DNA from: CAYZJD01 sp964483455
GTDB lineage: Bacteria > Acidobacteriota > Terriglobia > Bryobacterales > Bryobacteraceae
DNA length: 64,000 nucleotides
Direction: 5' to 3'
Assembly: GCA_964483455.1 (NCBI GenBank)
Contig: CAZACK010000007.1
Span: 23,585-87,584, forward strand
This document shows, in pieces, positions 51,710-60,783 of this stretch. Each line of letters opens with the position of its first letter. Position 1 is the stretch's first letter. Both the position numbers and the translations under genes were made by a program. The notes under the pieces were generated by a model. That model was not told the origin of the DNA, searched no databases, and was given only the letters and a program-made list of their open reading frames with translations.

Positions 51710-52939
51710 TCAATCTAAGTGAATGACGCTCGTCGCGACCTCGGCGGGGCTGGCGCCGCGATAGGCCAGTCGCAGCAGCGGCGGCGCGATCAAGGTTGTG
51801 GCCACCGCCATGAAGACGACCACCGCGTAGGCATTCCGCTGGATGATGCCCATTCCAAGCCCGACCTGGGCCACCACCATGCCGACTTCGCCACGCGGCA
51901 TCATCCCCAATCCGATGCGCACCGCATCGACGCGTCCCAGGCGCCAAGCCGCCAGGCCGCATCCCACGAACTTCGACAGGACCGCCGCGGCGAGGATGGC
52001 GAGGGCAAGCCACAGCGTGGACGGTTCGGTGAACACCCGAAGGTCGATGTGCAATCCGATGCCGGCCAGGAAGAACGGCACCAGCAGTTCCGTCACGCCG
52101 TGGGAAAGGTCGCGGACGCGCCGGCCCACGCTTTCCGCCAGCGCCATGCCCGCCAGAAAGGCTCCGACGATGGCCGCGACCCCCACATAGACCGCCAGCA
52201 GCGACAGCGCGAACAGCAAGATCATCGCCAGCGTGAACTGTCCCTCGCTAACGCGAAGCCGCCCTTCGACGCGCGGCACCACGCGGCGCATCGTCGTCGC
52301 GCCCCATTTCGCGACAATCACCGTGAACCCGATGGCCAGGACAGCGGTCACGGTGAGCTCCGGCCAGTTCAGCCGGCCCCGGGCAAGACTGCTGACGAGC
52401 GCCAGGACAAGCAAGCCCTGGACGTCATCGATTACCGCCGCCGCAAGGATGATCTTGCTGGCCCGTTCGCGGAGCAGTCCTTTGGAGGCCAGTACACGCG
52501 CGGTGATGCCGACGCTGGTGGCGACCATTGCCGCACCCACGAAAATCGATTCCACCTGCGAACCGCCCCAGCCCAGCAGGATGGCCCAACCCAGGAAGAA
52601 CGGCACGATAATTCCAAACGTGGCCACCAAGGTGGCCGTGCGACCAACTTTGATCAGTTCCGAGGCATCGACATCCAGGCCGACTCGAAACAAGAGGAAG
52701 ATCGCCCCGAGGTTCGCCAGGGTTGTCAGGAGCAAGTTGGGCTCCAGCCAACCCAGCACGCTCGGCCCGATGAGCACACCGGCGAGAATTTCGCCGACGA
52801 TCCCCGGCTGGTTCAGCCGCTCGAAAACCTCGGCCAGCAGTTTCGCCGAGCCGAAGATCAGCAGCATGGCCAGCGGAACTTCGAGCGCCTGATGATCCGA
52901 GGCGAACAGAATCGCGACTGCCGGGAGGCTAAACATCAC
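51710..52939 (-). CDS. Cation:proton antiporter (CPA2 / KefB-NapA type)
   Basis: A 409-aa membrane protein of 12-13 helices that exchanges Na+ or K+ for H+. AGVLIGPSVLGWLEPN, FLLFRVGLDVDASELIKVG and AAVIDDVQGLLVLALV (with the conserved DD-type ion-binding helix) are present. FLAGMALAESVGRRVRD and MPRGEVGMVVAQVGLGMGI are later family motifs. There is no C-terminal TrkA-N or RCK domain, so it is a short NapA-like form. It starts 72 bases downstream of the amt gene and could share its transcript. Confidence 0.92.
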   Translation of the reverse strand: MMFSLPAVAILFASDHQALEVPLAMLLIFGSAKLLAEVFERLNQPGIVGEILAGVLIGPSVLGWLEPNLLLTTLANLGAIFLLFRVGLDVDASELIKVGRTATLVATFGIIVPFFLGWAILLGWGGSQVESIFVGAAMVATSVGITARVLASKGLLRERASKIILAAAVIDDVQGLLVLALVSSLARGRLNWPELTVTAVLAIGFTVIVAKWGATTMRRVVPRVEGRLRVSEGQFTLAMILLFALSLLAVYVGVAAIVGAFLAGMALAESVGRRVRDLSHGVTELLVPFFLAGIGLHIDLRVFTEPSTLWLALAILAAAVLSKFVGCGLAAWRLGRVDAVRIGLGMMPRGEVGMVVAQVGLGMGIIQRNAYAVVVFMAVATTLIAPPLLRLAYRGASPAEVATSVIHLD

Positions 52940-53011
52940 CCGTGGTGGACCGTCAGGGAGGCCTGAAGGCCGCTATCGACGATACCAAAATTCGCGGCGG
53001 GTGTTGCTTTT

Positions 53012-54475
53012 TCAGGCCTCGACGGCGCCGACCTGCCCTCCGGCCAGGCGCACAGCCGGCGGCGTCGCGGACGGAAGACTCATCCCTCCGCTGGCCGGCG
53101 ATACCGCAAAGTCCGGATAGGCGTTCGCACCATGCTCTCCGAGATCGAGGCCCGCAATTTCCTCCTCCGCTGACACGCGCAGCCCGATGGTGGCGGCGAT
53201 GAGCTTGAACAGCACGAAGCACGTCCCGAAAGTCCAGGCGAACGCGGTCCCGATACCGATCAACTGGGTCAGCAACTGAGCTCCGAAATCGTAAGGCTGT
53301 CCGGTAAACAGATTCTCGTGAAACAGCGCCGCGGCGAGTGTTCCAAACGCGCCACACACGCCATGGACAGAGATCGCGCCGACGGGGTCGTCCACCTTGA
53401 TCTTGTCGAAGAAGAGGACGCTGAAGACCACCAGCGCGCCCGCGATCAGTCCGATCAGCACGGATCCCAACGGGGTCACCGTGGCGCAGGGAGAGGTGAT
53501 GGCCACCAGCCCGGCCAGGCAGCCGTTCAACGTCATGCCGATATCCGGCTTGTTGAACTTCATCCAGGACACAAACAAGGCGGTGAGCGCACCGAGGCAT
53601 CCGGCCAGCAGCGTGTTGACCGCGATCCTGGCTTGCAGCCCGTTGGCGGCGGTGGTGGAGCCCGGATTGAATCCGAACCAGCCGAGGAAGAGGATGAACA
53701 CGCCGAGGGCCGCGAGGGTGAGGCTGTGTCCGGGGATCGCCCGGGCACGACCATCCTTGGTGAACTTCCCGAGCCGCGGGCCGACGACAATCGCGCCTGC
53801 CAGTGCCGCCCAGCCGCCGACCGAATGCACCACGGTCGAGCCGGCGAAATCGATGAACCCGCGTTTGGCCAGCCAGGCGCCGCTGTCGGCGTTAGTAGTG
53901 TTGAGAAGGTTCCCCCACGCCCAGTGGCCGAGAATCGGATAGATGGCCAGGCTGATGAAGAAGCTGTAGATCAGGTAACCGGAGAACTTGGTGCGCTCCG
54001 CCATCGCGCCAGAGACGATCGTGGCCGCGGTGGCGGCGAAGACTACCTGGAACAGCCAGAAGGTGAAGCCCCACTGGCCGTCGATCGTAGTGTTGGAGAA
54101 ATCGGCGAAGAAATTCGACCAGCCGGTGAATCCGTTGCTGAGCCCGAACATCAGGCCGAAGCCGACTGCCCAGAACGCCAGCCCGCCCATGCAGAAGTCC
54201 ATCAGATTCTTCATCATGATGTTGCCGGCGTTCTTGGCGCGGGTGAATCCCGTCTCCACCATCGCAAAGCCGGCCTGCATGAAAAACACGAGCGCGGCCG
54301 CCACGATCGTCCAGACGATGTCGGTCTGTTTCTGCAAGGCGGAGATCGCCTTCTGCAATTCCTCAGCGGTGGGCGCTCCGGATTGCTGGGCGAAAATCGG
54401 GACGCCGCCCAGCAGAAAACAGCATGACGCCAGTGCGAATACACGAAGGATGCTGGAGTGTCTGTTCATGTTCAT
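53012..54475 (-). CDS. amt: Ammonium transporter (Amt), first copy
   Basis: A 487-aa Amt/Rh channel. A signal peptide (RVFALASCCFLLGGVPIFA) is followed by 11 helices. WTIVAAALVFFMQAGFAMVE is helix 1, FIDFAGSTVVHSVGGWAAL holds the conserved Asp and one pore His region (Ser replaces a usual Gly), and SVHGVCGAFGTLAAALF carries the second pore His. The C-terminal SAEEEIAGLDLGEHGANAYP is the PII-responsive cytosolic tail, here extended by about 30 residues. It lies 37 bases after the porin gene on the same strand. It conducts ammonium for assimilation. Confidence 0.95.
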   Translation of the reverse strand: MNMNRHSSILRVFALASCCFLLGGVPIFAQQSGAPTAEELQKAISALQKQTDIVWTIVAAALVFFMQAGFAMVETGFTRAKNAGNIMMKNLMDFCMGGLAFWAVGFGLMFGLSNGFTGWSNFFADFSNTTIDGQWGFTFWLFQVVFAATAATIVSGAMAERTKFSGYLIYSFFISLAIYPILGHWAWGNLLNTTNADSGAWLAKRGFIDFAGSTVVHSVGGWAALAGAIVVGPRLGKFTKDGRARAIPGHSLTLAALGVFILFLGWFGFNPGSTTAANGLQARIAVNTLLAGCLGALTALFVSWMKFNKPDIGMTLNGCLAGLVAITSPCATVTPLGSVLIGLIAGALVVFSVLFFDKIKVDDPVGAISVHGVCGAFGTLAAALFHENLFTGQPYDFGAQLLTQLIGIGTAFAWTFGTCFVLFKLIAATIGLRVSAEEEIAGLDLGEHGANAYPDFAVSPASGGMSLPSATPPAVRLAGGQVGAVEA

Positions 54476-54512
54476 GTCCTTGTGAGATGTAGGTTGTCTG
54501 GCTCGCCAGTCT

Positions 54513-55679
54513 CTAGTGTTCCGGCCCGAAGTAGGCCACGAAGCCCGCGAGCAGCGTGTCCATGTTCTTGTACGATCCCGGCGTCGCGCCGCGATCGAAG
54601 AACGGCATGTCGGACCAGTCGCGGCGATACTCCAGCCGGGTAAACACGCCCTGGGCCATCTTGAATTCGCCGGTCAGGGTGAATTCCTTCAGCTTCTGAC
54701 GAGTTCCCGTGCTGAAGCCGTCGGCGTCATTAAACCACTCGACGCGGGGCGCCACGGCGAACCAGTCGTTCAGCCAGAAGCGAGCCGCGCCCGCGATACC
54801 CACCCAGCGGGCGGCGCCGCCGCCGATCAGCTTGTCCACGCCGTAGTCGAAGTTGATGTAGAAGTTGGCCTTGCTGCTGGGCGTGAGCAGCAGCGTCGTG
54901 TCGTACAGGTGGCGGTAGCCTTCGCTAATGTCCGCTTTTTCCGGACCCACGTGATAGGTGTGGGTCCACGTGAACTTCGACGTGGTGAACGTCCCTATGA
55001 AACCCACGGTCTTGCCGGTGTTGTTGTCCTCGACATTGTTCCATCCGTTGGCCACGTGCACCCCCGCGGAGAAGTGACTGTTGATCGGCATGGTGGCGCG
55101 GACTCCGAAGTGGTAGTACGGGATCGCCCAGGCGAACAGCAGGGAACGCGAGTAATTCCAGTTACCGTGCGTCTCGATCACTTCGGCGCCCGCGGCGGTC
55201 ACATACTTTCCAAAATCCAGTTGCAGGCCTTTGGCCTTTTCCGGCTTGAGGCTGACATAAGCCTGCTCGATGTTGCGGAAGATGTCTGGGGCCGTCTCGG
55301 CGCCATGGACCATGTCGAACGCCCGCCCGAATCCGAAGTCCACGCGGAAACCCAGAGGCTCCGGCGCGTGCTCCATGGTCAGCTTGGCCATGTTCAGGCT
55401 GAACTGGTTCGCTTTCACGTCGAAGTTGCGGAGCTGGTTGGTGCGGGAGGCGGGGTGATTGAAGTTCAGGCTGTAGTAGCCGTCGATCAGGCCGCTGAAG
55501 TTGATCGGACCGACAGACCACGCCGCGCCATTCCCGTCGGTTTGCTCCGCCTTCTTCTCTTCGGCCGGGGCCGCCGGCGGGGCGGCGCCCTGCGTGTCGG
55601 AATCCTGCTCCTCGGCGAACACCGCCGCGGACAAAAGCGCGGAAAGGAATATCGTGCGAATACAAGAAACCCGTCTCAT
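54513..55679 (-). CDS. Outer-membrane porin, putative beta-barrel (OmpL-like) type
   Basis: A 388-aa protein. The signal peptide is IRTIFLSALLSAAVFAEE; an Ala/Pro/Glu-rich linker leads to INFSGLIDGYYSLNFNHPAS. Amphipathic strands follow (FRVDFGFGRAFDMVHGAETA, WNYSRSLLFAWAIPYYHFGV, FTRLEYRRDWSDMPFF), closing with DTLLAGFVAYFGPEH. This matches the putative beta-barrel porin-2 family. It should admit small solutes; being 37 bases upstream of amt suggests ammonium or other nitrogen sources. The ATG at 55679 with GGAGGT 10 bases upstream was preferred to a longer form. Confidence 0.85.
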   Translation of the reverse strand: MRRVSCIRTIFLSALLSAAVFAEEQDSDTQGAAPPAAPAEEKKAEQTDGNGAAWSVGPINFSGLIDGYYSLNFNHPASRTNQLRNFDVKANQFSLNMAKLTMEHAPEPLGFRVDFGFGRAFDMVHGAETAPDIFRNIEQAYVSLKPEKAKGLQLDFGKYVTAAGAEVIETHGNWNYSRSLLFAWAIPYYHFGVRATMPINSHFSAGVHVANGWNNVEDNNTGKTVGFIGTFTTSKFTWTHTYHVGPEKADISEGYRHLYDTTLLLTPSSKANFYINFDYGVDKLIGGGAARWVGIAGAARFWLNDWFAVAPRVEWFNDADGFSTGTRQKLKEFTLTGEFKMAQGVFTRLEYRRDWSDMPFFDRGATPGSYKNMDTLLAGFVAYFGPEH

Positions 55680-55890
55680 CTCGGGTGTTACCTCCAAAAG
55701 GGAATTTTTCGGCCAGCGCGGACGGGGGGCTACCGACTTTCCCCAATTGTAAGGCGACACGGGAGGAAGAGGCCAATAGAAAATTTCAATTAGCCCTATA
55801 GAAACGTTGCGTTATGAGATTGAGCGCGCCCGTTGCATGATGAAAGAGTACTGCCCCGTCCGCAGTCCTTCCCAACCCAACGGAGAGAGC

Positions 55891-57267
55891 ATGAGAAGAC
55901 TGAGATACACGCTACCCTTGCTGTTCGCCGCCGCGGCGGCCGCGCAGACGGCCCCGGGAGTGGACGAAAAGCTGGCCGCGCTGGAAGCCGCCACCAAGGC
56001 GGCGCAGTCCGCTGGCGACAACGCCTGGATGTTGGTCAGCTCGGCGCTGGTGCTGATGATGACCGGCCCCGGTCTGGCTCTGTTTTACGGCGGCCTGGTG
56101 CGCAAGAAGAACGTGCTCGGCACGATGATGCAGAGCTTCATCCTGATGGCTCTGGTCACGGTTCTGTGGGCGGTGGCCGGATACAGCCTGGCGTTCGGCG
56201 AAGGTTCCCCGTTCGTCGGCGACCTGCGCTACCTGTTCCTGAACGGAGTGGGCGCCGACCCCAATTCCGACTACGCTGCGACTATCCCGCAGCAGACCTT
56301 CATGGTCTACCAGTTAATGTTCGCCATCATCACCCCGGCGCTGATTTCCGGCGCGTTCGCCGAGCGGATGAAGTTCAGCGGCATGCTCCTGTTCATGACG
56401 CTGTGGACGCTGATCGTGTATTTCCCGATGGCCCACATGGTGTGGGGCAAGGGCGGGCTGCTGAACGCCTTTCTCGGCGGCACGATCCCGTGCTTCGACT
56501 TCGCCGGAGGGACGGTGGTTCACATCACCTCGGGGGTTTCGGCGCTGGTGTGCGCGCTGTACATGGGCAAGCGGCACGGGTTTCCGAGCGAAGGGATGAA
56601 GCCGCACAACCTGGTGCTGAGCTTCATCGGCGCGTGTCTGCTCTGGGTCGGATGGTTCGGGTTCAACGCGGGCAGCGCGCTGGGGTCGTCGTCGCTGGCC
56701 ACCAGCGCGTTTGTGGCGACGCACTTCGGAGCGGCGGCGGCGACGGTGGGCTGGGTCCTGGCCGAATGGATCAAGAACGGCAAGCCGAGCGCGCTGGGGG
56801 CGATCTCGGGTTGCGTCGCCGGACTGGTGGCGATCACGCCGGCCTCGGGGTTCGTGAAACCGATGCCGGCGCTGCTGATCGGCTTCGCGGCCGGCGTGGT
56901 GTGCTATTTCATGGTGGCTTCGGTCAAGCAGAAGTTCGGCTACGACGACTCGCTCGACGCCTTCGGCGTGCATGGAGCGGGCGGCACGCTGGGGGCGCTG
57001 CTTACCGGCGTGTTCGCCACCAATGCGGTGAACAACGCACTGAAGGACGCCTCCGGCAACCCGGCGGCCCTCGGGTTGGTGGACGGCAACGGCGGGCAAG
57101 TGATCAACCAGTTGCTCGGCTGTGCGATCGCCTGGGTGCTGGCTGCCGCCGGGACGTTCGTCATTCTGAAGATCTGCGACTGGATCACGGGCGTCCGCGT
57201 CCGAAAGGAGCACGAGATTGAGGGCCTCGACCTGAGCTTGCACGGGGAGGAGGCGTATAACCTGTAG
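55891..57267 (+). CDS. amt: Ammonium transporter (Amt), second copy
   Basis: A 458-aa Amt channel with a cleavable signal (YTLPLLFAAAAAAQ). DNAWMLVSSALVLMMTGPGL is helix 1, CFDFAGGTVVHITSGVSAL holds the conserved Asp and neighbouring His, and GVHGAGGTLGALLTGVF carries the second pore His. The tail KEHEIEGLDLSLHGEEAYNL matches the classical AmtB end that contacts PII. It differs clearly from the copy at 53012 in signal and loops, so it is not a recent duplicate. glnB begins 33 bases downstream, the usual amtB-glnK arrangement. GGAGAG precedes the ATG. Confidence 0.95.
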   Translation: MRRLRYTLPLLFAAAAAAQTAPGVDEKLAALEAATKAAQSAGDNAWMLVSSALVLMMTGPGLALFYGGLVRKKNVLGTMMQSFILMALVTVLWAVAGYSLAFGEGSPFVGDLRYLFLNGVGADPNSDYAATIPQQTFMVYQLMFAIITPALISGAFAERMKFSGMLLFMTLWTLIVYFPMAHMVWGKGGLLNAFLGGTIPCFDFAGGTVVHITSGVSALVCALYMGKRHGFPSEGMKPHNLVLSFIGACLLWVGWFGFNAGSALGSSSLATSAFVATHFGAAAATVGWVLAEWIKNGKPSALGAISGCVAGLVAITPASGFVKPMPALLIGFAAGVVCYFMVASVKQKFGYDDSLDAFGVHGAGGTLGALLTGVFATNAVNNALKDASGNPAALGLVDGNGGQVINQLLGCAIAWVLAAAGTFVILKICDWITGVRVRKEHEIEGLDLSLHGEEAYNL

Positions 57268-57300
57268 CCGCAAGGAAGCGGCTCGAGAAAGGACCAGCGG

Positions 57301-57639
57301 ATGAAGAAAATCGAAGCGATCATTCAACCCTTCAAGCTCGATGACGTCAAGGATGCGCTCACCGGGATCGGCATTGATGGGATGACTGTCTCCGAAGTGC
57401 GCGGCCACGGCCGGCAGAAGGGGCACAAGGAGGTGTACCGCGGTCAGGAGTACGAGGTAGACCTCCTTCCGAAGGTGAAGTTGGAGATGGTGGTTGCCTC
57501 GGCGCGCGCCGACGAGGTAATCCGGACGCTGGCCGGCGCCGCCCGAACCGGCAAGATCGGCGACGGCAAGATCTTCGTGTTCGACGTCGCCGAGGCGATT
57601 CGCATTCGGAACGACGACCGGGGAGAGGCCGCGCTGTAA
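57301..57639 (+). CDS. glnB: PII nitrogen regulatory protein
   Basis: A 112-aa PII protein that reports nitrogen and 2-oxoglutarate status and blocks Amt. It starts MKKIEAIIQPFKLDDVKDAL. The T-loop has YRGQEYEVDLLPK with the uridylylation Tyr at position 51. ARTGKIGDGKIFVFDVAEAI is the B-loop and beta-strand region that binds ATP and 2-oxoglutarate. The amt gene upstream and glnD downstream indicate a GlnK-like role. It could equally be named glnK. Confidence 0.96.
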   Translation: MKKIEAIIQPFKLDDVKDALTGIGIDGMTVSEVRGHGRQKGHKEVYRGQEYEVDLLPKVKLEMVVASARADEVIRTLAGAARTGKIGDGKIFVFDVAEAIRIRNDDRGEAAL

Positions 57640-57652
57640 GGCAGGACGCGGA

Positions 57653-57689
57653 CCCGGCGGCTCCGCCGGGCAGGCGACAGCGCCTGCCC
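57653..57689. promoter_or_regulatory. Two mutually exclusive hairpins between glnB and glnD
   Basis: CCCGGCGG / CCGCCGGG (57653-57670) and GGGCAGGCG / CGCCTGCCC (57668-57689) are both perfect and share the bases 57668-57670, so they cannot fully form together. They stand 10 bases before the glnD ATG and may set its translation or termination. No T-run follows. Confidence 0.45.
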
Positions 57690-57699
57690 ACTATGAGAC

Positions 57700-60189
57700 A
57701 TGTCCAGCCCTCCGGCCACCAAACACTCTCGGCCGTCCGCCGACTCGCTGCGGCAGGAGTTTTTCTCCTCGGGCATCGCGGCGGCCGTGCTGGCGGGCCG
57801 CAGCGCCCTGGTGGATGAGCTGGTCACCCAGGCGTGGCAGGACTGGCTGGCGCCGGTCGCCCGCTCGGGAGTGGCGCTGCTGGCCGTCGGCGGATACGGC
57901 CGGCGCGAGCTGTTCCCGCATTCGGACGTCGATCTTCTGCTCTTGTCCGAAGGCGAAACCCGGTCCTCGTCCATCCGGGAAGCGCTGTCGCTGTTTCTGC
58001 GGAGCCTTTGGGACCAGGGACTCCGTCTCAGCCACTCCGTGAGGACGCCGGCGGAATGTTGCGAGCTTCACCACCAGAACGTCGAACTCAATATCAGCCT
58101 GCTCGACCAGCGGTTCCTGGCGGGGGACGAAACTTTATACTCCAGGCTCATTCAGAACCTGCCGCGGTTCGTCCAACGCGAACGGCGGGGTCTCACCCGC
58201 CACCTCTCGAAGCTGACCCGCGCCCGCCACGCCAAGTACCACGAGACGATCCACCACCTGGAGCCGAACGTCAAGGAGACGCCGGGCGGACTACGGGACT
58301 TCCAGTTCATCCGCTGGTTGAGCAGGCTGGGCGGCGGGCAGGCAGAGGGCGCCGCGGGGCTCGAGGCCGCGCACGAGTTCCTGGCGCGCCTGCGCTGCTT
58401 CCTGCACTACCAGGCGGGGCGCGACAGCAACGTGCTGACATTCGACGCCCAGGACGAACTCGCCGAGCAGCCGTTCTCGGGAAAGCGCGATCCAGCGTCG
58501 TGGATGCGCGACTACTTCCGGCACGCCCGCGCGGTCTATCTGTCGGCCGCCCGCAGCCTCGAGGAAGCCGAATCCGAAGGCAGCTCGCTGTTTGCCAGGT
58601 TCAGCGATTGGCGCTCGCGGCTGTCGAACGCCGAGTTTACCGTCGCCCGGGAGCGGGTGCTGTTCAGATCGCCGCACTTCATGGAACAGGAGCCGATGCT
58701 GGCGCTGCGCCTCTTCGAGTTCGTCGCGCGGCACGGCATCCGTCCGTCGCTTGACGCCGAGAGGCGCATCGCGGCGCACCTTCCGTTACTCACGGGATTC
58801 TTTTCGTCTTCCCAGCCGCTGTGGGCAGTTCTGGAAGAAATTCTGCCGCTGCCTCACGCCGCGCTGGCGCTGCGAGCGATGCACGACTCTGGGGTCCTGC
58901 GGGCGGTGTTTCCCGAGTGGGCGGGCATCGAGTGTCTGGTGGTTCGCGACTTCTACCACCGCTACACGGTGGACGAGCACACGCTGGTGTCGATCCAGGA
59001 ACTCACCGGCCTCGCTTCGACGACGGACCCGCTGCGCCGGCGGTTCAAGCAGCTCTACGAAGAAGCGGAGCGGCCGGGACCGCTGCTGTTCGCGCTGCTG
59101 TTCCATGACACCGGCAAGGCCGCGCGCGGCGGGCAGCACGTCTCGGAGTCGGTCCTGCTGGCGGAAACGGCAATGGAGCGCATCCAGGCGCCGAACGCCG
59201 ATCGCGACCTGGTGCGCTTTTTGATCGACCGGCACCTCGATTTCTCCGCCGTCATGAACAGCCGCGACCCGGACGAGCCGGCGACCGCCCGCTTCCTCGC
59301 CCACCGCGTGGGCACGATCGAGCGGTTGAAGTACCTCACGCTGGCGACTTACGCGGACATCAGCGCCGTCCATCCCACGGCCATGTCGCCCTGGAGGCTC
59401 GAGCAGCTCTGGAGGTTGTACGTGGTCACGCACAACGAGCTGACCCGTGAGCTCGACTCCGAACGGATCGGGCCGGGAACCGCCGGCGCCGCCGATATGG
59501 AAGAGTTCCTGGAAGGTTTTCCCACGAGGTACCTGCGGACCCGTGGAGAGGCGGATGTCGGCGCCGACCTGGAGTTGTACCGGCGGGCCAAGGAACGCGG
59601 CGTCGCGTTGGAAGTTCACCGGAAGAACGGCATTTACTCGCTGACCCTGGTGACGCGGGACCGGCCGTTCCTGCTGGCGTCGATCACCGGGGCATTGGCG
59701 AGCTTCGGCCTGAACATCCTGAAGGCCGAGGCATACGGGAATCGCCACGGCTATGTGCTCGACACGTTCGTGTTCGTCGATACCCACCGCACCCTGGAAT
59801 TGAACCCCAGCGAGATGGACCGGTTCCGGCTCACGCTGGAGCGAGTGATCCTCGGCAAAACAGACGTCAAGACCCTGCTTGAGAAACGGCCGGCGCCGGC
59901 GCCTCCCAGCCGGCGGTCCAGGGTCAAGCCGACCGTGTTCTTCAACAACGAGGCGTCGGCCACGGCCACGTTGATCGAGGTTGTCGCCGAAGACCGGCCC
60001 GGGCTGTTGTTCGACCTCACCGGGGCCATCTCCTCGGCCGGGGGCAACATCGAGGTAGTGCTGATCGACACCGAGGCCCACAAAGCGCTGGATGTGTTCT
60101 ACGTGACCGCCGGCGGCGGCAAGCTGGCGCCGGCCCAGGAGAGCTCCCTCCGCGAGAGCTTGCTGAAAGTTTGCCAGGTCCCGAATTAA
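57700..60189 (+). CDS. glnD: Bifunctional uridylyltransferase / uridylyl-removing enzyme
   Basis: An 829-aa enzyme that adds UMP to PII when nitrogen is scarce and removes it when nitrogen is plentiful. The nucleotidyltransferase motif is VGGYGRRELFPHSDVDLLLL, followed by VKETPGGLRDFQFIRWL. The HD hydrolase domain contains RDFYHRYTVDEHTLVSIQEL and LLFHDTGKAARGG. Two ACT domains close the protein (TRDRPFLLASITGALASFGL and AEDRPGLLFDLTGAISSAGG), which sense glutamine. It is slightly shorter than the E. coli protein (890 aa). Its place after amt-glnB makes a complete sensory loop. No strong Shine-Dalgarno is visible. Confidence 0.95.
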   Translation: MSSPPATKHSRPSADSLRQEFFSSGIAAAVLAGRSALVDELVTQAWQDWLAPVARSGVALLAVGGYGRRELFPHSDVDLLLLSEGETRSSSIREALSLFLRSLWDQGLRLSHSVRTPAECCELHHQNVELNISLLDQRFLAGDETLYSRLIQNLPRFVQRERRGLTRHLSKLTRARHAKYHETIHHLEPNVKETPGGLRDFQFIRWLSRLGGGQAEGAAGLEAAHEFLARLRCFLHYQAGRDSNVLTFDAQDELAEQPFSGKRDPASWMRDYFRHARAVYLSAARSLEEAESEGSSLFARFSDWRSRLSNAEFTVARERVLFRSPHFMEQEPMLALRLFEFVARHGIRPSLDAERRIAAHLPLLTGFFSSSQPLWAVLEEILPLPHAALALRAMHDSGVLRAVFPEWAGIECLVVRDFYHRYTVDEHTLVSIQELTGLASTTDPLRRRFKQLYEEAERPGPLLFALLFHDTGKAARGGQHVSESVLLAETAMERIQAPNADRDLVRFLIDRHLDFSAVMNSRDPDEPATARFLAHRVGTIERLKYLTLATYADISAVHPTAMSPWRLEQLWRLYVVTHNELTRELDSERIGPGTAGAADMEEFLEGFPTRYLRTRGEADVGADLELYRRAKERGVALEVHRKNGIYSLTLVTRDRPFLLASITGALASFGLNILKAEAYGNRHGYVLDTFVFVDTHRTLELNPSEMDRFRLTLERVILGKTDVKTLLEKRPAPAPPSRRSRVKPTVFFNNEASATATLIEVVAEDRPGLLFDLTGAISSAGGNIEVVLIDTEAHKALDVFYVTAGGGKLAPAQESSLRESLLKVCQVPN

Positions 60190-60283
60190 CAAGTTACGCC
60201 CGCAGCATTTACAATTCCTTCGCGCCGGCCCTGCGTACAATAAGCTGTGGCGCGCGCACCGGCTTGCGCAGCCAGCTTGTCAG

Positions 60284-60781
60284 ATGCCGGATCAGGAAAC
60301 CCCAACCGCCCGCCGCAGCTTACTCGTAGCCGCTATCTACGGCTTGTGGAGCCTCATGGCCGCGGCGCTGGCGGCGCCGGCGGCGGTGTACTTGCTCCTG
60401 CCGCCGCGGGCTCGACGGGGCAGCGAGTCGGTGGAAATCGGCGAGCTCTCGCAGCTCGCCTTGGGCGTTCCGGAGGAAGTGGCTTTCCGGCGGAACCGTC
60501 TCGACGGCTGGAAGCTCACGAGCGAGAAGGCGGCCGTTTGGCTGGTGCGCCGCTCCGAGAATGATGTGGTTGCCTTCGCGCCCCAGTGCACCCACCTCGG
60601 CTGCGCCTATCACTGGGACGAGCGGCGGAAGAATTTCCTCTGCCCGTGCCACTCCTCCACCTTCGGAATCGACGGGAGGGTCCTGAGCGGGCCGGCTCCG
60701 CGCCCGCTGGACCGTTACGACGTCAAGATTGAAAACGGCAGGCTGCTGCTAGGTCCGCTGCGCCCGCCGGCGGAAGCGTAG
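60284..60781 (+). CDS. Rieske iron-sulfur subunit of a cytochrome bc complex
   Basis: A 165-aa protein. One N-terminal helix (LLVAAIYGLWSLMAAALAAP) anchors a periplasmic Rieske domain. The [2Fe-2S] ligands are in CTHLGCAYHW and CPCHSSTFGIDG, and the Pro loop is SGPAPRPLDRY. It passes electrons from quinol oxidised at cytochrome b to cytochrome c. The cytochrome b gene starts 3 bases after its stop. The pair forms a minimal bc complex. Confidence 0.95.
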   Translation: MPDQETPTARRSLLVAAIYGLWSLMAAALAAPAAVYLLLPPRARRGSESVEIGELSQLALGVPEEVAFRRNRLDGWKLTSEKAAVWLVRRSENDVVAFAPQCTHLGCAYHWDERRKNFLCPCHSSTFGIDGRVLSGPAPRPLDRYDVKIENGRLLLGPLRPPAEA

Positions 60782-60783
60782 CC

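Noticed and set aside
55820..55838. Sigma-54 promoter upstream of the second amt gene
   Set aside because: TTGCAT is present, but the required GG 10 bases upstream of GC is AG, and the -24 box matches only half the consensus.
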